Source: an uncultured Porphyromonadaceae bacterium
GTDB taxonomy: Bacteria > Bacteroidota > Bacteroidia > Bacteroidales > Muribaculaceae
DNA length: 6,792 nt
Direction: 5' to 3'
Assembly: GCA_947175715.1 (NCBI GenBank)
Contig: CAMWOD010000055.1
Coordinates: 1-6,792 of the forward strand
The translations under genes and the position numbers were made by a program. Below are positions 1-6,792 of this stretch, piece after piece. Each line of letters begins with the position of its first letter. Positions within the stretch are counted from its first letter, which is position 1. Below the pieces are notes generated by a model that worked only from the letters and a program-made list of their open reading frames with translations, made no database searches and was not told where the DNA came from.

Positions 1-69
1 CATGTAGATGAGGCATTGGCCGCCAAGGCCCGACGTCCCATCGATCGCATGCTTCAACTGTCGAAATAA
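1..69 (+). CDS. nadA: Quinolinate synthase NadA, C-terminal end only (5' part outside window)
   Basis: Reading from base 1 gives 22 codons (starting HVDEAL, ending RMLQLSK) and then TAA at 67-69. The pattern HVDE-x-L, then an Ala-rich stretch, then P-x-x-RML resembles the extreme C-terminus of quinolinate synthase; E. coli NadA, from memory, has HVDERL...PLNRML at the same place. NadA is a 4Fe-4S enzyme that condenses iminoaspartate with dihydroxyacetone phosphate to quinolinate in de novo NAD synthesis. Its catalytic core and cluster cysteines lie outside the window, so the call rests on this short tail alone. The gene ends 23 bases before leuS on the same strand, so the two may share a transcript. 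That a + strand gene ends here is fairly safe; its identity is moderately sure. Confidence 0.66.
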   Translation, partial: HVDEALAAKARRPIDRMLQLSK

Positions 70-92
70 GAAAATATAAAATAATAATATCA

Positions 93-2867
93 ATGGACTA
101 CAACCACAAAGATATAGAAAGCCGCTGGCAGAAGTATTGGAAAGATAATAATACTTATAAAGTAGATATCGACATTACAAGGAAGAAATATTATGTGCTC
201 GACATGTTTCCCTACCCCTCGGGAGCAGGATTGCACGTAGGTCATCCACTGGGCTACATAGCATCTGATATTTTTGCTCGCTACAAGCGCCTGCAAGGAT
301 ATAATGTGTTGCATCCCATGGGTTATGACGCCTACGGACTCCCTGCCGAGCAATATGCCATCCAGACAGGGCAACACCCCGAAGTCACTACCCGCAACAA
401 TATAGCCCGCTATCGCCAACAGCTCGACAAGATAGGATTTTGCTACGACTGGAGCCGTGAGTTGAAAACTTGCGATCCTGAATATTACAAATGGACCCAG
501 TGGGCATTCATAGAGATGTTCAATCACTACTATGACACTCAGCTCAAGAAAGCCATGCCCATTGAGCAGCTTGTGGAGCAGATTGCCACCAAAGGCACAA
601 AGGGACTCACCGCCTACTGTTCACGCGAATTGGATATCACACCCGAGCAATGGGCATCGATGAGCGACAAGGAGAAGTCGGATGCTCTGATGAACTACCG
701 CATAGCCTATCTGGGCAATACCATGGTAAACTGGTGCCCCAAGCTGGGCACAGTATTGGCCAACGATGAGGTGAGCGAGGGACTGTCGATAAGAGGTGGC
801 TACCCCGTGGAGCAAAAGCTGATGTGGCAATGGTGCCTCAGGGTGTCGGCCTACGCCGAGCGACTGTTGCAGGGACTCGACAAGCTCGACTGGACCGAGT
901 CGCTCAAAGAAACCCAGCGCAACTGGATAGGCCGCTCGGAGGGAGCTGAGATGAAATTTAAGGTAGCCGACTCCGATGTGGTGCTCGATATATTCACCAC
1001 ACGCGCCGACACTGTATTTGGTGTGACATTCATGGTGCTTGCCCCCGAGAGCAAGTATGTGGAAATGGTCACCACCCCCGAGCAGAAGGAGGCTGTAGAA
1101 GAGTATCTGCAGCAGGTGAAGAAAAAGACCGAACGCGAGCGCATGATAGACAAGAAAGTGACTGGAGTATTTTCAGGATCTTATGCCGTGAATCCGCTGA
1201 CAGGTAAGAATATACCTATATGGATAAGCGACTATGTGCTTGCCGGATATGGCACAGGAGCAATCATGGCAGTACCGGCTCACGACGCCCGCGCCTACGC
1301 TTTTGCCCGCCATTTCGACCTTCCTGTAATACCGCTGATCGAAGGTGCCGATGTGAGCGAGCAGAGCTTTGATGCCAAAGAAGGCAAAATGATCAATTCA
1401 AGCAATGGAGAGTTTTCGCTCAATGGGCTTGAAGTGAAAGATGCCATAGCCGCCACCAAGAAGTATATAGAGGAGAAGGGTATAGGCCGTGTGAAAACCA
1501 ACTACCGCCTGCGCGACGCCATCTTCAGCCGCCAGCGATATTGGGGTGAGCCATTCCCCGTATACTACAAGGATGGAGTGCCTCAGATGATGAAGCTCGA
1601 GGAGCTGCCGCTGATGCTTCCCGAGGTTGACGCATACCTGCCTACTGAATCGGGTGAGCCTCCATTGGGGCGTGCCAAGAATTGGAAAACCAAGGATGGG
1701 TACCCCATCGAGCTCAACACCATGCCCGGATTTGCAGGCTCATCGGCCTACTATCTGCGATATACCGATCCCCACAACCCCGATGCGCTGGTATCGAGGG
1801 AAGCCAACAACTATTGGCATAATGTAGACCTATATATAGGAGGTACGGAGCATGCCACCGGACACCTTATATATAGTAGATTCTGGGATAAATTCTTATA
1901 CGACCTTGGTGTGATAGCCGACGACGAACCCTTCAAGAAGCTCATCAACCAGGGCATGATACAAGGAAGGTCAAACTTCGTTTATCGTATCAAGGACACC
2001 AATACATTTGTGAGTCACGGACTTAAGAATGACTATGACACCACTCCTATACACGTCGATGTGAATATAGTGAGCAACGACGTGCTCGACCTCGATAAAT
2101 TCAAGGCATGGCGCCCGGAGTTTGCCGACGCCGAGTTTATACTCGAGGATGGCAAATATATTTGTGGCTATGCTGTAGAGAAGATGTCGAAATCGATGTA
2201 CAATGTAGTCAACCCCGACGACATAGTAGATCGCTACGGTGCCGACACACTTCGCCTTTATGAAATGTTCCTTGGCCCGCTCGAGCAGAGCAAGCCATGG
2301 GATACCAACGGCATCGACGGTGTAAACCGCTTCATCAAGAAATTGTGGAACCTATATTATAAGGGTGACCAATGCCTTGTAGATGACTCCGAGCCGAGCA
2401 AGCGTGCCCTTAAGGCTATCCACACATTAATTAAAAAGGTGACATACGACATCGAGCATTTCTCTTACAACACCTCGATAGCCGCATTCATGATATGTGT
2501 CAACGAGCTCACCGCCGATAAGTGCCATTCACGCCAGGTGCTCAACGACCTTGTAGTGGTATTGGCTCCATTCGCCCCTCACGTGGCCGAAGAGTTGTGG
2601 CACAGCGCATTGAATCACACCACAACAGTGGTTGATGCCAAATGGCCGGTACACAACGACGAGTATCTTAGGGAAGATGAGGTGACTTATGCAGTGTCGT
2701 TCAACGGCAAGGCACGCTTCAACATCACCGTGGCAGCCGATATGCCCCAGGATCAGGTACAGGCCACAGCCCTCGCCGATCCCGCGGCCGCAAAATGGCT
2801 CGATGGCAAAACCATACGCAAGGTGATAGTGGTGCCTCGCAAGATTGTGAATATTGTGGTGGCATAA
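93..2867 (+). CDS. leuS: Leucyl-tRNA synthetase (class I, with CP1 editing domain)
   Basis: This cytoplasmic enzyme charges tRNA-Leu with leucine using ATP. The 924-residue protein is full length for Bacteroidota. Visible in order: the class I HIGH motif as HVGH (48-51) after the FPYPSG segment; an extra stretch at about 143-210 that is typical of Bacteroidota LeuRS; NWCP (213-216); the CP1 editing domain with the threonine-rich peptide TTRADT (302-307) and GTGAIMAVPAHD (387-398); the RQRYWGEPFPVYY return to the catalytic core; a leucine-specific insert just before KMSKS (697-701); a helical anticodon-binding domain (about 740-860); and a C-terminal tRNA-binding domain. The cysteine pair of the zinc module found in E. 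coli LeuRS is not seen after NWCP. An oddity is Ala401 in HDARAY, where the family normally has Asp (see findings). The ATG at 93 is preferred because the usual N-terminus (MDYNHKDIE) starts there. The leader is AT-rich with no Shine-Dalgarno site, normal for this phylum. Confidence 0.98.
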   Translation: MDYNHKDIESRWQKYWKDNNTYKVDIDITRKKYYVLDMFPYPSGAGLHVGHPLGYIASDIFARYKRLQGYNVLHPMGYDAYGLPAEQYAIQTGQHPEVTTRNNIARYRQQLDKIGFCYDWSRELKTCDPEYYKWTQWAFIEMFNHYYDTQLKKAMPIEQLVEQIATKGTKGLTAYCSRELDITPEQWASMSDKEKSDALMNYRIAYLGNTMVNWCPKLGTVLANDEVSEGLSIRGGYPVEQKLMWQWCLRVSAYAERLLQGLDKLDWTESLKETQRNWIGRSEGAEMKFKVADSDVVLDIFTTRADTVFGVTFMVLAPESKYVEMVTTPEQKEAVEEYLQQVKKKTERERMIDKKVTGVFSGSYAVNPLTGKNIPIWISDYVLAGYGTGAIMAVPAHDARAYAFARHFDLPVIPLIEGADVSEQSFDAKEGKMINSSNGEFSLNGLEVKDAIAATKKYIEEKGIGRVKTNYRLRDAIFSRQRYWGEPFPVYYKDGVPQMMKLEELPLMLPEVDAYLPTESGEPPLGRAKNWKTKDGYPIELNTMPGFAGSSAYYLRYTDPHNPDALVSREANNYWHNVDLYIGGTEHATGHLIYSRFWDKFLYDLGVIADDEPFKKLINQGMIQGRSNFVYRIKDTNTFVSHGLKNDYDTTPIHVDVNIVSNDVLDLDKFKAWRPEFADAEFILEDGKYICGYAVEKMSKSMYNVVNPDDIVDRYGADTLRLYEMFLGPLEQSKPWDTNGIDGVNRFIKKLWNLYYKGDQCLVDDSEPSKRALKAIHTLIKKVTYDIEHFSYNTSIAAFMICVNELTADKCHSRQVLNDLVVVLAPFAPHVAEELWHSALNHTTTVVDAKWPVHNDEYLREDEVTYAVSFNGKARFNITVAADMPQDQVQATALADPAAAKWLDGKTIRKVIVVPRKIVNIVVA

Positions 2868-2958
2868 TACCTCGGTTCTTAATAAATGCTAACACGTAGA
2901 CTCACCCCTAACACTCTACAATAAAAGAGGATAAATCACGTTATCACTTAGCAACCTT

Positions 2959-3552
2959 ATGAATACTCAGCTCCCCACACTGGTGATGGCCACCAATAAT
3001 CCACACAAGCTCCACGAGATAAGAGAAATTCTCGAGGGGCAATATCGTGTGATGTCGTTGGACGAAATAGGGTGTCACGACGATATACCCGAGACAGCCG
3101 AAACCCTTGAGGGTAACGCACTTATCAAGGCTCGCTGGGTTAAGGAGCGTTACGGCTACGATTGCTTTGCCGACGATACCGGCCTCGAGGTGGAGGCGCT
3201 TGGAGGCGCTCCAGGAGTTTACTCCGCACGTTGGGCCGGCCCGGGATGCACTCCCGCCGACAATGTGGCCAAAATGCTGCGCGTGATGCAGGGACAGAGC
3301 AACCGCCGGGCACGTTTCCGCACAGTGATAGCCCTTATAAAGGATGGCAAGGAGACGCTGGTCGACGGCACAGTCGATGGCGAGATACTTGACAAGCCTG
3401 TGGGTGACAACGGATTCGGCTACGACCCGATATTCTCACCCAGCAACTCAGGGGTGAGCTTCGCTCAAATGACCGACGAACAGAAAAATAGCATAAGCCA
3501 TCGAGGCAGGGCAACCCGCGCGCTGCTCCAACACCTGGCCAACACACAATGA
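2959..3552 (+). CDS. rdgB: RdgB/HAM1-family non-canonical purine NTP pyrophosphatase (dITP/XTP)
   Basis: This cytoplasmic house-cleaning enzyme hydrolyses ITP, dITP and XTP to the monophosphate and pyrophosphate, keeping deaminated purines out of DNA and RNA. The 197-residue length is normal for the family. All expected motifs are present: the N-terminal nucleotide-binding ATNNPHK (11-17); EGNALIKA (51-58); ADDTGLEVEALGGAPGVYSARWAG (from 71), whose second Asp (D73) matches the catalytic aspartate; the base-recognition segment NGFGYDPIF (151-159); and SHRGRA (180-185) near the C-terminus. The start at 2959 places the first beta strand (LPTLVMATNN) at the usual distance. It lies 91 bases after leuS and 37 bases before the PorZ-like gene. 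I see no convincing Bacteroidota promoter (TAnnTTTG) in the 91-base gap, so read-through from leuS is possible. The role has no obvious tie to either neighbour. Confidence 0.96.
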   Translation: MNTQLPTLVMATNNPHKLHEIREILEGQYRVMSLDEIGCHDDIPETAETLEGNALIKARWVKERYGYDCFADDTGLEVEALGGAPGVYSARWAGPGCTPADNVAKMLRVMQGQSNRRARFRTVIALIKDGKETLVDGTVDGEILDKPVGDNGFGYDPIFSPSNSGVSFAQMTDEQKNSISHRGRATRALLQHLANTQ

Positions 3553-3589
3553 TAATAAACAACAACTCAAACTCCACATATCATAATAT

Positions 3590-6073
3590 ATGTTTAATAA
3601 ACTGATCACTGCCATAGCAATAGCACTTATACCTTTAGCCGGATGGGCGCAGCAGGCCGTGGGATCGTGGAAGGTGATTAAGCCTTACTACAATACCCAT
3701 ATTTACGATGCCAACTACTCAGCCGACAGATTTGTAGGGTATCAGATGCTCGAAACTCCCTCCAAGCTATACTACGTATCGCTGGGTGGTCTTTTCTCAT
3801 ATGATAAGAACACCAACGAATCATATGCCTACAATTCCACCAACAAGTTGAGCGACAACTATGTGTGCGGTATATGGTATAACTACGACAAGCATTATCT
3901 GGTGATTGCCTATCAGACCGGCAATATCGACATACTCTACGACAACGGCACGGTGAAAAACCTGCCCGACATCTCCGATGCCATTATGACCAGTGGAAAG
4001 ACTATCTACGATGTAGCTTTCGATGGCGATGTGATGTATGTGGGCACCAACTTCGGCCTTGTCAAGTTCAACGTTCCCGGCCAGTATGTGATGGATTCGG
4101 GCAACTACGGTTTCCCTGTGTCGGCTATCACCGTGATGGGCGACAATCTCGTAATATCGATAGGCAACGGCAACGATTTGCAGCCTTACGGTATCAAAAA
4201 GTCGCAGTCAATCAACACTATAAACAATTTTACACAGCTCACATGGTTTGGCCGCTGGCGTAGCAATATCTACCCCATTAGCGACACCAAGGCGCTGTAT
4301 CGCCATCAGGACGGTACCCCGTGGATCATCACCTTCAACTTCGACAAGATGACTGCCAATACGGGTGTGGCCCTCGACGGCGCACTGGCTGTTGACGCCA
4401 TCTCACCCACCAAAGATGGAAAGTGGATGGCCTATACACTCGACGGCAAGAAAATTTACACCTTCAACGCCGACGGCACATACACCACCATCAACCTTCC
4501 TGAGGCTATACAAGGGCAAAAAACCTATTATTGGGACTCTCCAGCCAAGGCATGGACCACATCGGATAAGGGTATAGCGCAAATCGACCTTACCACCACC
4601 CCGATGACTGTGCTTAGCAACTATTTCCGACCCACCAACTACAACCAGCGTCGCACAGCAGCGTTCAAGCCCGGAAAAGATGGCGCTCTCTACATGCACC
4701 AGCTCGACCTTGACCGTGCACGCGGATTCGAATTCCACTATCATGAAGCACCCATCAACCGATATGTCAACGACCAATTCGAGATATTATCACCGGTTGA
4801 TGCCATGAAGGACTCGAAATTTGACTTCGCCCCCAACTACTTCTTCGACGCTATGGATATGTGTCCCGATCCCAACGACGAGAATACATATTACGTGGCC
4901 TCACTATGGGAGGGTCTGATCAAGATTCAGAAGCAGGCCGACGGTAAGTGGAATGAGACATATATCTACTCCACCAAAAACTCACCTATCAAGATGGTGG
5001 CCAATACTTCATACGAGGCCGCAACCTCGGTAGCAATTGACAATCAGGGCAACCTGTGGACTACCCCCTACCTCTACAACACCAACGAAATCGCCAGCTC
5101 AGGCAATATATTCATGCTTCCGGCCGCCAAGCGCAACGGCCCGACCACCAAGAATGACTGGGTGATACTGAAAGTACCTGAATTTGTGCCTACTTTCGAG
5201 ACTCGCTCACTGGTGTGCCAGCACCCCCGAAATGCCAACATCATCCTGTTCATGTCGGGATTCTGGAATGGCAACATCGTGGTTTACGACACCAAGGGCA
5301 CCGTCACCACCAGCGACGATAGCTACAACGTAATCAGCAAGTTTATCGATCAGGACGGCAAGACATTCGAGGCGGTAATACCATTCTACGACATGGTGGA
5401 GGATAACGAAGGTCGCATATGGATTGCCACACATTCAGGCATTCTCGAGCTATCAAGCGCCCGCAACGCCTTGAATAGCAATGTCACTGTCAATCGCCTC
5501 AAAGTGCCCCGCAACGACGGTTCGGGCTACGCCGACTACCTGCTCGATGCCGTTGAAGTATACGGAATAGCGGTCGATGGCGCCAACAACAAGTGGGTGG
5601 CCACCAAGACCGGCGGTCTATACCACGTAGCGGCCGATGGCAACAAAGTGATCGAGCAGTTCACCACCGACAACTCACCCCTGCTCGACAACCTGATCTA
5701 CACCGTGCAGTGCGTGCCCAACTCCAATGCCGTGATCATGGCCACCGAGTACGGACTTATGGAATACTCAAGCGACACCGCCCCAGCGGCCGAAGACTAT
5801 AGCGAAGTTTACGCCTATCCCAACCCCGTGCGCCCCGACTATACCGGATGGATCACAATCAAGGGATTGATGGACAACTCGCAAGTGAAGATCGCCGACG
5901 CTTACGGCAACGTGTTCTACAATGGCGTCAGCGAGGGTGGCATGATCACCTGGGACGGCTGCAACCGCGACGGCCAGCGTGTGCGCTCGGGTGTTTACTA
6001 CGTATACGCATCGCAGAGCGGCGAAGGCATCTCTACACAGGGTGCCGTCACCAAGATACTCGTGGTCAACTAA
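3590..6073 (+). CDS. porZ: Type IX secretion system PorZ-like beta-propeller protein with C-terminal sorting domain
   Basis: This is an 827-residue exported protein. Residues 1-20 form a Sec signal peptide: a Lys at position 4, a hydrophobic core, and a Gly-Trp-Ala cleavage site before Gln21. No lipobox Cys is present. The body is rich in Tyr, Asn and Asp and carries propeller-blade motifs of the two-component-regulator type, for example GTNFGL (152-157), DNQGNLW (484-490), DNEGRIWIATHSG (605-617) and DGANNKWVATKTGGL (663-677). Residues 743-827 form a type IX C-terminal domain: it opens with YPNPV, has the middle WDGCNRDGQRVRSGVYYVYA block, and ends in KILVVN. This plan of two propellers plus a C-terminal domain is that of PorZ, which in Porphyromonas gingivalis belongs to the surface attachment complex with PorU, PorV and PorQ and binds anionic LPS. 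The protein here is somewhat longer than the P. gingivalis one. Another CTD-bearing propeller protein is the main alternative, but the N-terminal part and domain layout favour PorZ. Confidence 0.87.
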   Translation: MFNKLITAIAIALIPLAGWAQQAVGSWKVIKPYYNTHIYDANYSADRFVGYQMLETPSKLYYVSLGGLFSYDKNTNESYAYNSTNKLSDNYVCGIWYNYDKHYLVIAYQTGNIDILYDNGTVKNLPDISDAIMTSGKTIYDVAFDGDVMYVGTNFGLVKFNVPGQYVMDSGNYGFPVSAITVMGDNLVISIGNGNDLQPYGIKKSQSINTINNFTQLTWFGRWRSNIYPISDTKALYRHQDGTPWIITFNFDKMTANTGVALDGALAVDAISPTKDGKWMAYTLDGKKIYTFNADGTYTTINLPEAIQGQKTYYWDSPAKAWTTSDKGIAQIDLTTTPMTVLSNYFRPTNYNQRRTAAFKPGKDGALYMHQLDLDRARGFEFHYHEAPINRYVNDQFEILSPVDAMKDSKFDFAPNYFFDAMDMCPDPNDENTYYVASLWEGLIKIQKQADGKWNETYIYSTKNSPIKMVANTSYEAATSVAIDNQGNLWTTPYLYNTNEIASSGNIFMLPAAKRNGPTTKNDWVILKVPEFVPTFETRSLVCQHPRNANIILFMSGFWNGNIVVYDTKGTVTTSDDSYNVISKFIDQDGKTFEAVIPFYDMVEDNEGRIWIATHSGILELSSARNALNSNVTVNRLKVPRNDGSGYADYLLDAVEVYGIAVDGANNKWVATKTGGLYHVAADGNKVIEQFTTDNSPLLDNLIYTVQCVPNSNAVIMATEYGLMEYSSDTAPAAEDYSEVYAYPNPVRPDYTGWITIKGLMDNSQVKIADAYGNVFYNGVSEGGMITWDGCNRDGQRVRSGVYYVYASQSGEGISTQGAVTKILVVN

Positions 6074-6091
6074 TATAAGAATATATTGTTA

Positions 6092-6130
6092 CAATAAGAG
6101 CAGGGACGCATGTAGTTTCTGCTCTTATTG
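6092..6130 (+). terminator. Strong hairpin between porZ and the next gene (likely terminator or attenuator)
   Basis: Bases 6092-6103 (CAATAAGAGCAG) and 6119-6130 (CTGCTCTTATTG) are perfect inverted repeats of 12 bp. Two G-U pairs, one A-U and one C-G pair extend the stem inward to 16 bp (6092-6107 with 6115-6130), leaving a 7-base loop. The hairpin lies 18 bases after the porZ stop, where a terminator is expected. There is no clean T tract after the stem, so it is not a textbook intrinsic terminator. It also ends only 17 bases before the next start codon, so it may instead act in that gene's leader or as a 3'-end stabiliser. Confidence 0.72.
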
Positions 6131-6147
6131 CCAACAACAACCTACTT

Positions 6148-6672
6148 ATGGACAACAGTTTAAAATATAAGGATGCCACCGACCGCTGCTACGGCGTCAC
6201 CGGCATGGCTATAAGCATAGTGGCCCTCGACGCCGAGGAATTGCTCGACTCACTCACCATCGAGGAGGGTGAAGAAGCAGTGAAATTCACTCCCGAATAC
6301 TACTTTTCAGGCAATCCCCGATATTCAGCACGCCTTGCCTGGAACCAGATACTACAGCACTTCTCAGTCACTACGGCAATGGCCATCGGCAACCTTATGT
6401 GCCGTCAATATGTGCTCAGCGGCAAGTCATTATCCCCCGCCCTTACACTCGCCCTTAAAGAGACAGTGGCCAGCGACGGCCGCGAAGCATGCCAGCTCGA
6501 CGACGACGAGATCGACTCACTTTTCAACCGCAACTTCAACTACCTGCACCGCCTGTTCTCGCACAGCGGCGTGCAGTCAGTGGCCCGTGACTTTGCCACC
6601 ACCCTGAGCGAGCGTCGCACCCTCACCCGCGCCGACATCCTCGACGAGCTCCGCGCCCTCTCCCTCCTCTGA
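6148..6672 (+). CDS. Conserved hypothetical protein of Bacteroidales type, function unknown
   Basis: This 174-residue soluble protein has no signal peptide or membrane segment, so it is probably cytoplasmic. It resembles an uncharacterised family that I recall from Bacteroidales genomes, but I cannot name a domain. Recognisable blocks are TDRCYGVTGMAI (11-22), FTPEYYFSGNPRYSARLAWNQIL (from 47), a helical central region with Cys85, an acidic LDDDEID segment (107-113) leading into FNRNFNYLHRLFSHSGVQSVARDFA (126-150), and an ERRTLTRADILDELRAL tail. The C-terminal half looks all-helical. The ATG at 6148 is the first start after an in-frame stop at 6076, and the conserved block begins soon after, so the start is reasonable. 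It follows porZ by 74 bases containing a strong hairpin, and it ends 3 bases before the stop of a convergent gene. Coding is convincing; function is unknown. Confidence 0.86.
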   Translation: MDNSLKYKDATDRCYGVTGMAISIVALDAEELLDSLTIEEGEEAVKFTPEYYFSGNPRYSARLAWNQILQHFSVTTAMAIGNLMCRQYVLSGKSLSPALTLALKETVASDGREACQLDDDEIDSLFNRNFNYLHRLFSHSGVQSVARDFATTLSERRTLTRADILDELRALSLL

Positions 6673-6675
6673 TCC

Positions 6676-6792
6676 CTATTCCACACCCTTTATAACATCC
6701 CAATACCCCGCCTTGTCAGATCCCACGCGACGAATTATCGTTCCGCGTAACTTCTTTATATGGCGTGCCACCGTTGCACGACTTAAGCCCAG
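6676..6792 (-). CDS. C-terminal end of a minus-strand gene with a winged-helix-like tail, possibly an AlbA_2/RecG-like ATP-binding protein (partial)
   Basis: Read on the minus strand from base 6792, the sequence is open for 38 codons and stops at TAG (6678-6676). The peptide begins LGLSRATVARHIKKLRG, continues IIRRVGSDKAGYWDVI and ends KGVE. The first part looks like a helix-turn-helix recognition helix (LSRATVARHIKKL). The second resembles the beta wing of winged-helix domains (RVGSDKAGYW). Tails of this form occur at the C-terminus of Bacteroidota AlbA_2 (Schlafen-like or RecG-like) ATP-binding proteins and some Fic-type proteins, usually annotated as putative DNA-binding or transcriptional regulators. 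The bulk of the gene is beyond the window, so the family call is tentative. It converges on the upstream gene with only 3 bases between the two stop codons and no terminator between them. Confidence 0.72.
   Translation of the reverse strand: MGLSRATVARHIKKLRGTIIRRVGSDKAGYWDVIKGVE

Noticed and set aside
90..527. A 145-codon open frame on the minus strand opposite the start of leuS.
   Set aside because: It lies wholly inside the well-supported leuS gene in antisense and has no recognisable motif. It is a by-product of leuS codon use.
1829..1876. A perfect 12-base palindrome CCTATATATAGG followed by another TATATATA stretch.
   Set aside because: Both lie in leuS and encode conserved residues (DLYIGG and HLIYSRF). 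ATA and TAT codons explain the pattern, and there is no promoter-like or site-like context.
2868..2958. The 91-base gap between leuS and rdgB, including a repeated heptamer CTAACAC at 2889 and 2908.
   Set aside because: I found no TAnnTTTG-type promoter, stable hairpin or RNA element. A seven-base repeat is expected by chance at this composition.
6074..6091. AT-rich stretch after porZ containing TATATTG as a possible Bacteroidota -7 box.
   Set aside because: It matches the TAnnTTTG consensus only partly, and no good -33 element was seen upstream.
5593..6170. Overlapping + strand open frames in other phases across the 3' end of porZ.
   Set aside because: They are rich in Arg, His and Gln as expected for out-of-frame reading of GC-rich codons, and they overlap the clearly coding C-terminal sorting domain.

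Overview
The window looks like chromosomal DNA from a member of the Bacteroidota, most likely order Bacteroidales. Muribaculaceae is plausible but not proven. Three things point there: a PorZ-like protein with a type IX secretion C-terminal domain, a leucyl-tRNA synthetase with a Bacteroidota-style insertion, and AT-rich gene leaders without Shine-Dalgarno sites. Coding is dense, GC content is moderate, and nothing mobile is visible.

Layout from left to right: (1) positions 1-69 are the last 22 codons of a + strand gene whose end resembles quinolinate synthase NadA. (2) 93-2867 is a full-length leuS, 23 bases downstream. (3) 2959-3552 is an RdgB/Ham1-type inosine/xanthosine triphosphate pyrophosphatase, after a 91-base gap. 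(4) 3590-6073 is a PorZ-like secreted beta-propeller protein. (5) 6092-6130 is a strong hairpin. (6) 6148-6672 is a conserved but uncharacterised 174-residue protein. (7) 6676-6792 is the 3' end of a convergent minus-strand gene, cut by the window edge, ending in a winged-helix-like tail.

The five + strand genes are all oriented the same way with short gaps, so at least nadA-leuS and rdgB-porZ could be co-transcribed. Functionally this is a housekeeping block (NAD synthesis, tRNA charging, nucleotide-pool cleaning) joined to one type IX secretion component and one gene of unknown role.

I see no clear new multi-gene system. The best lead is in LeuS: its editing domain has Ala401 where I expect the highly conserved aspartate equivalent to E. 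coli Asp345, which could mean altered proofreading. Secondary leads are the hairpin just upstream of the unknown gene, the unknown gene itself, and the heavy use of the isoleucine codon ATA.
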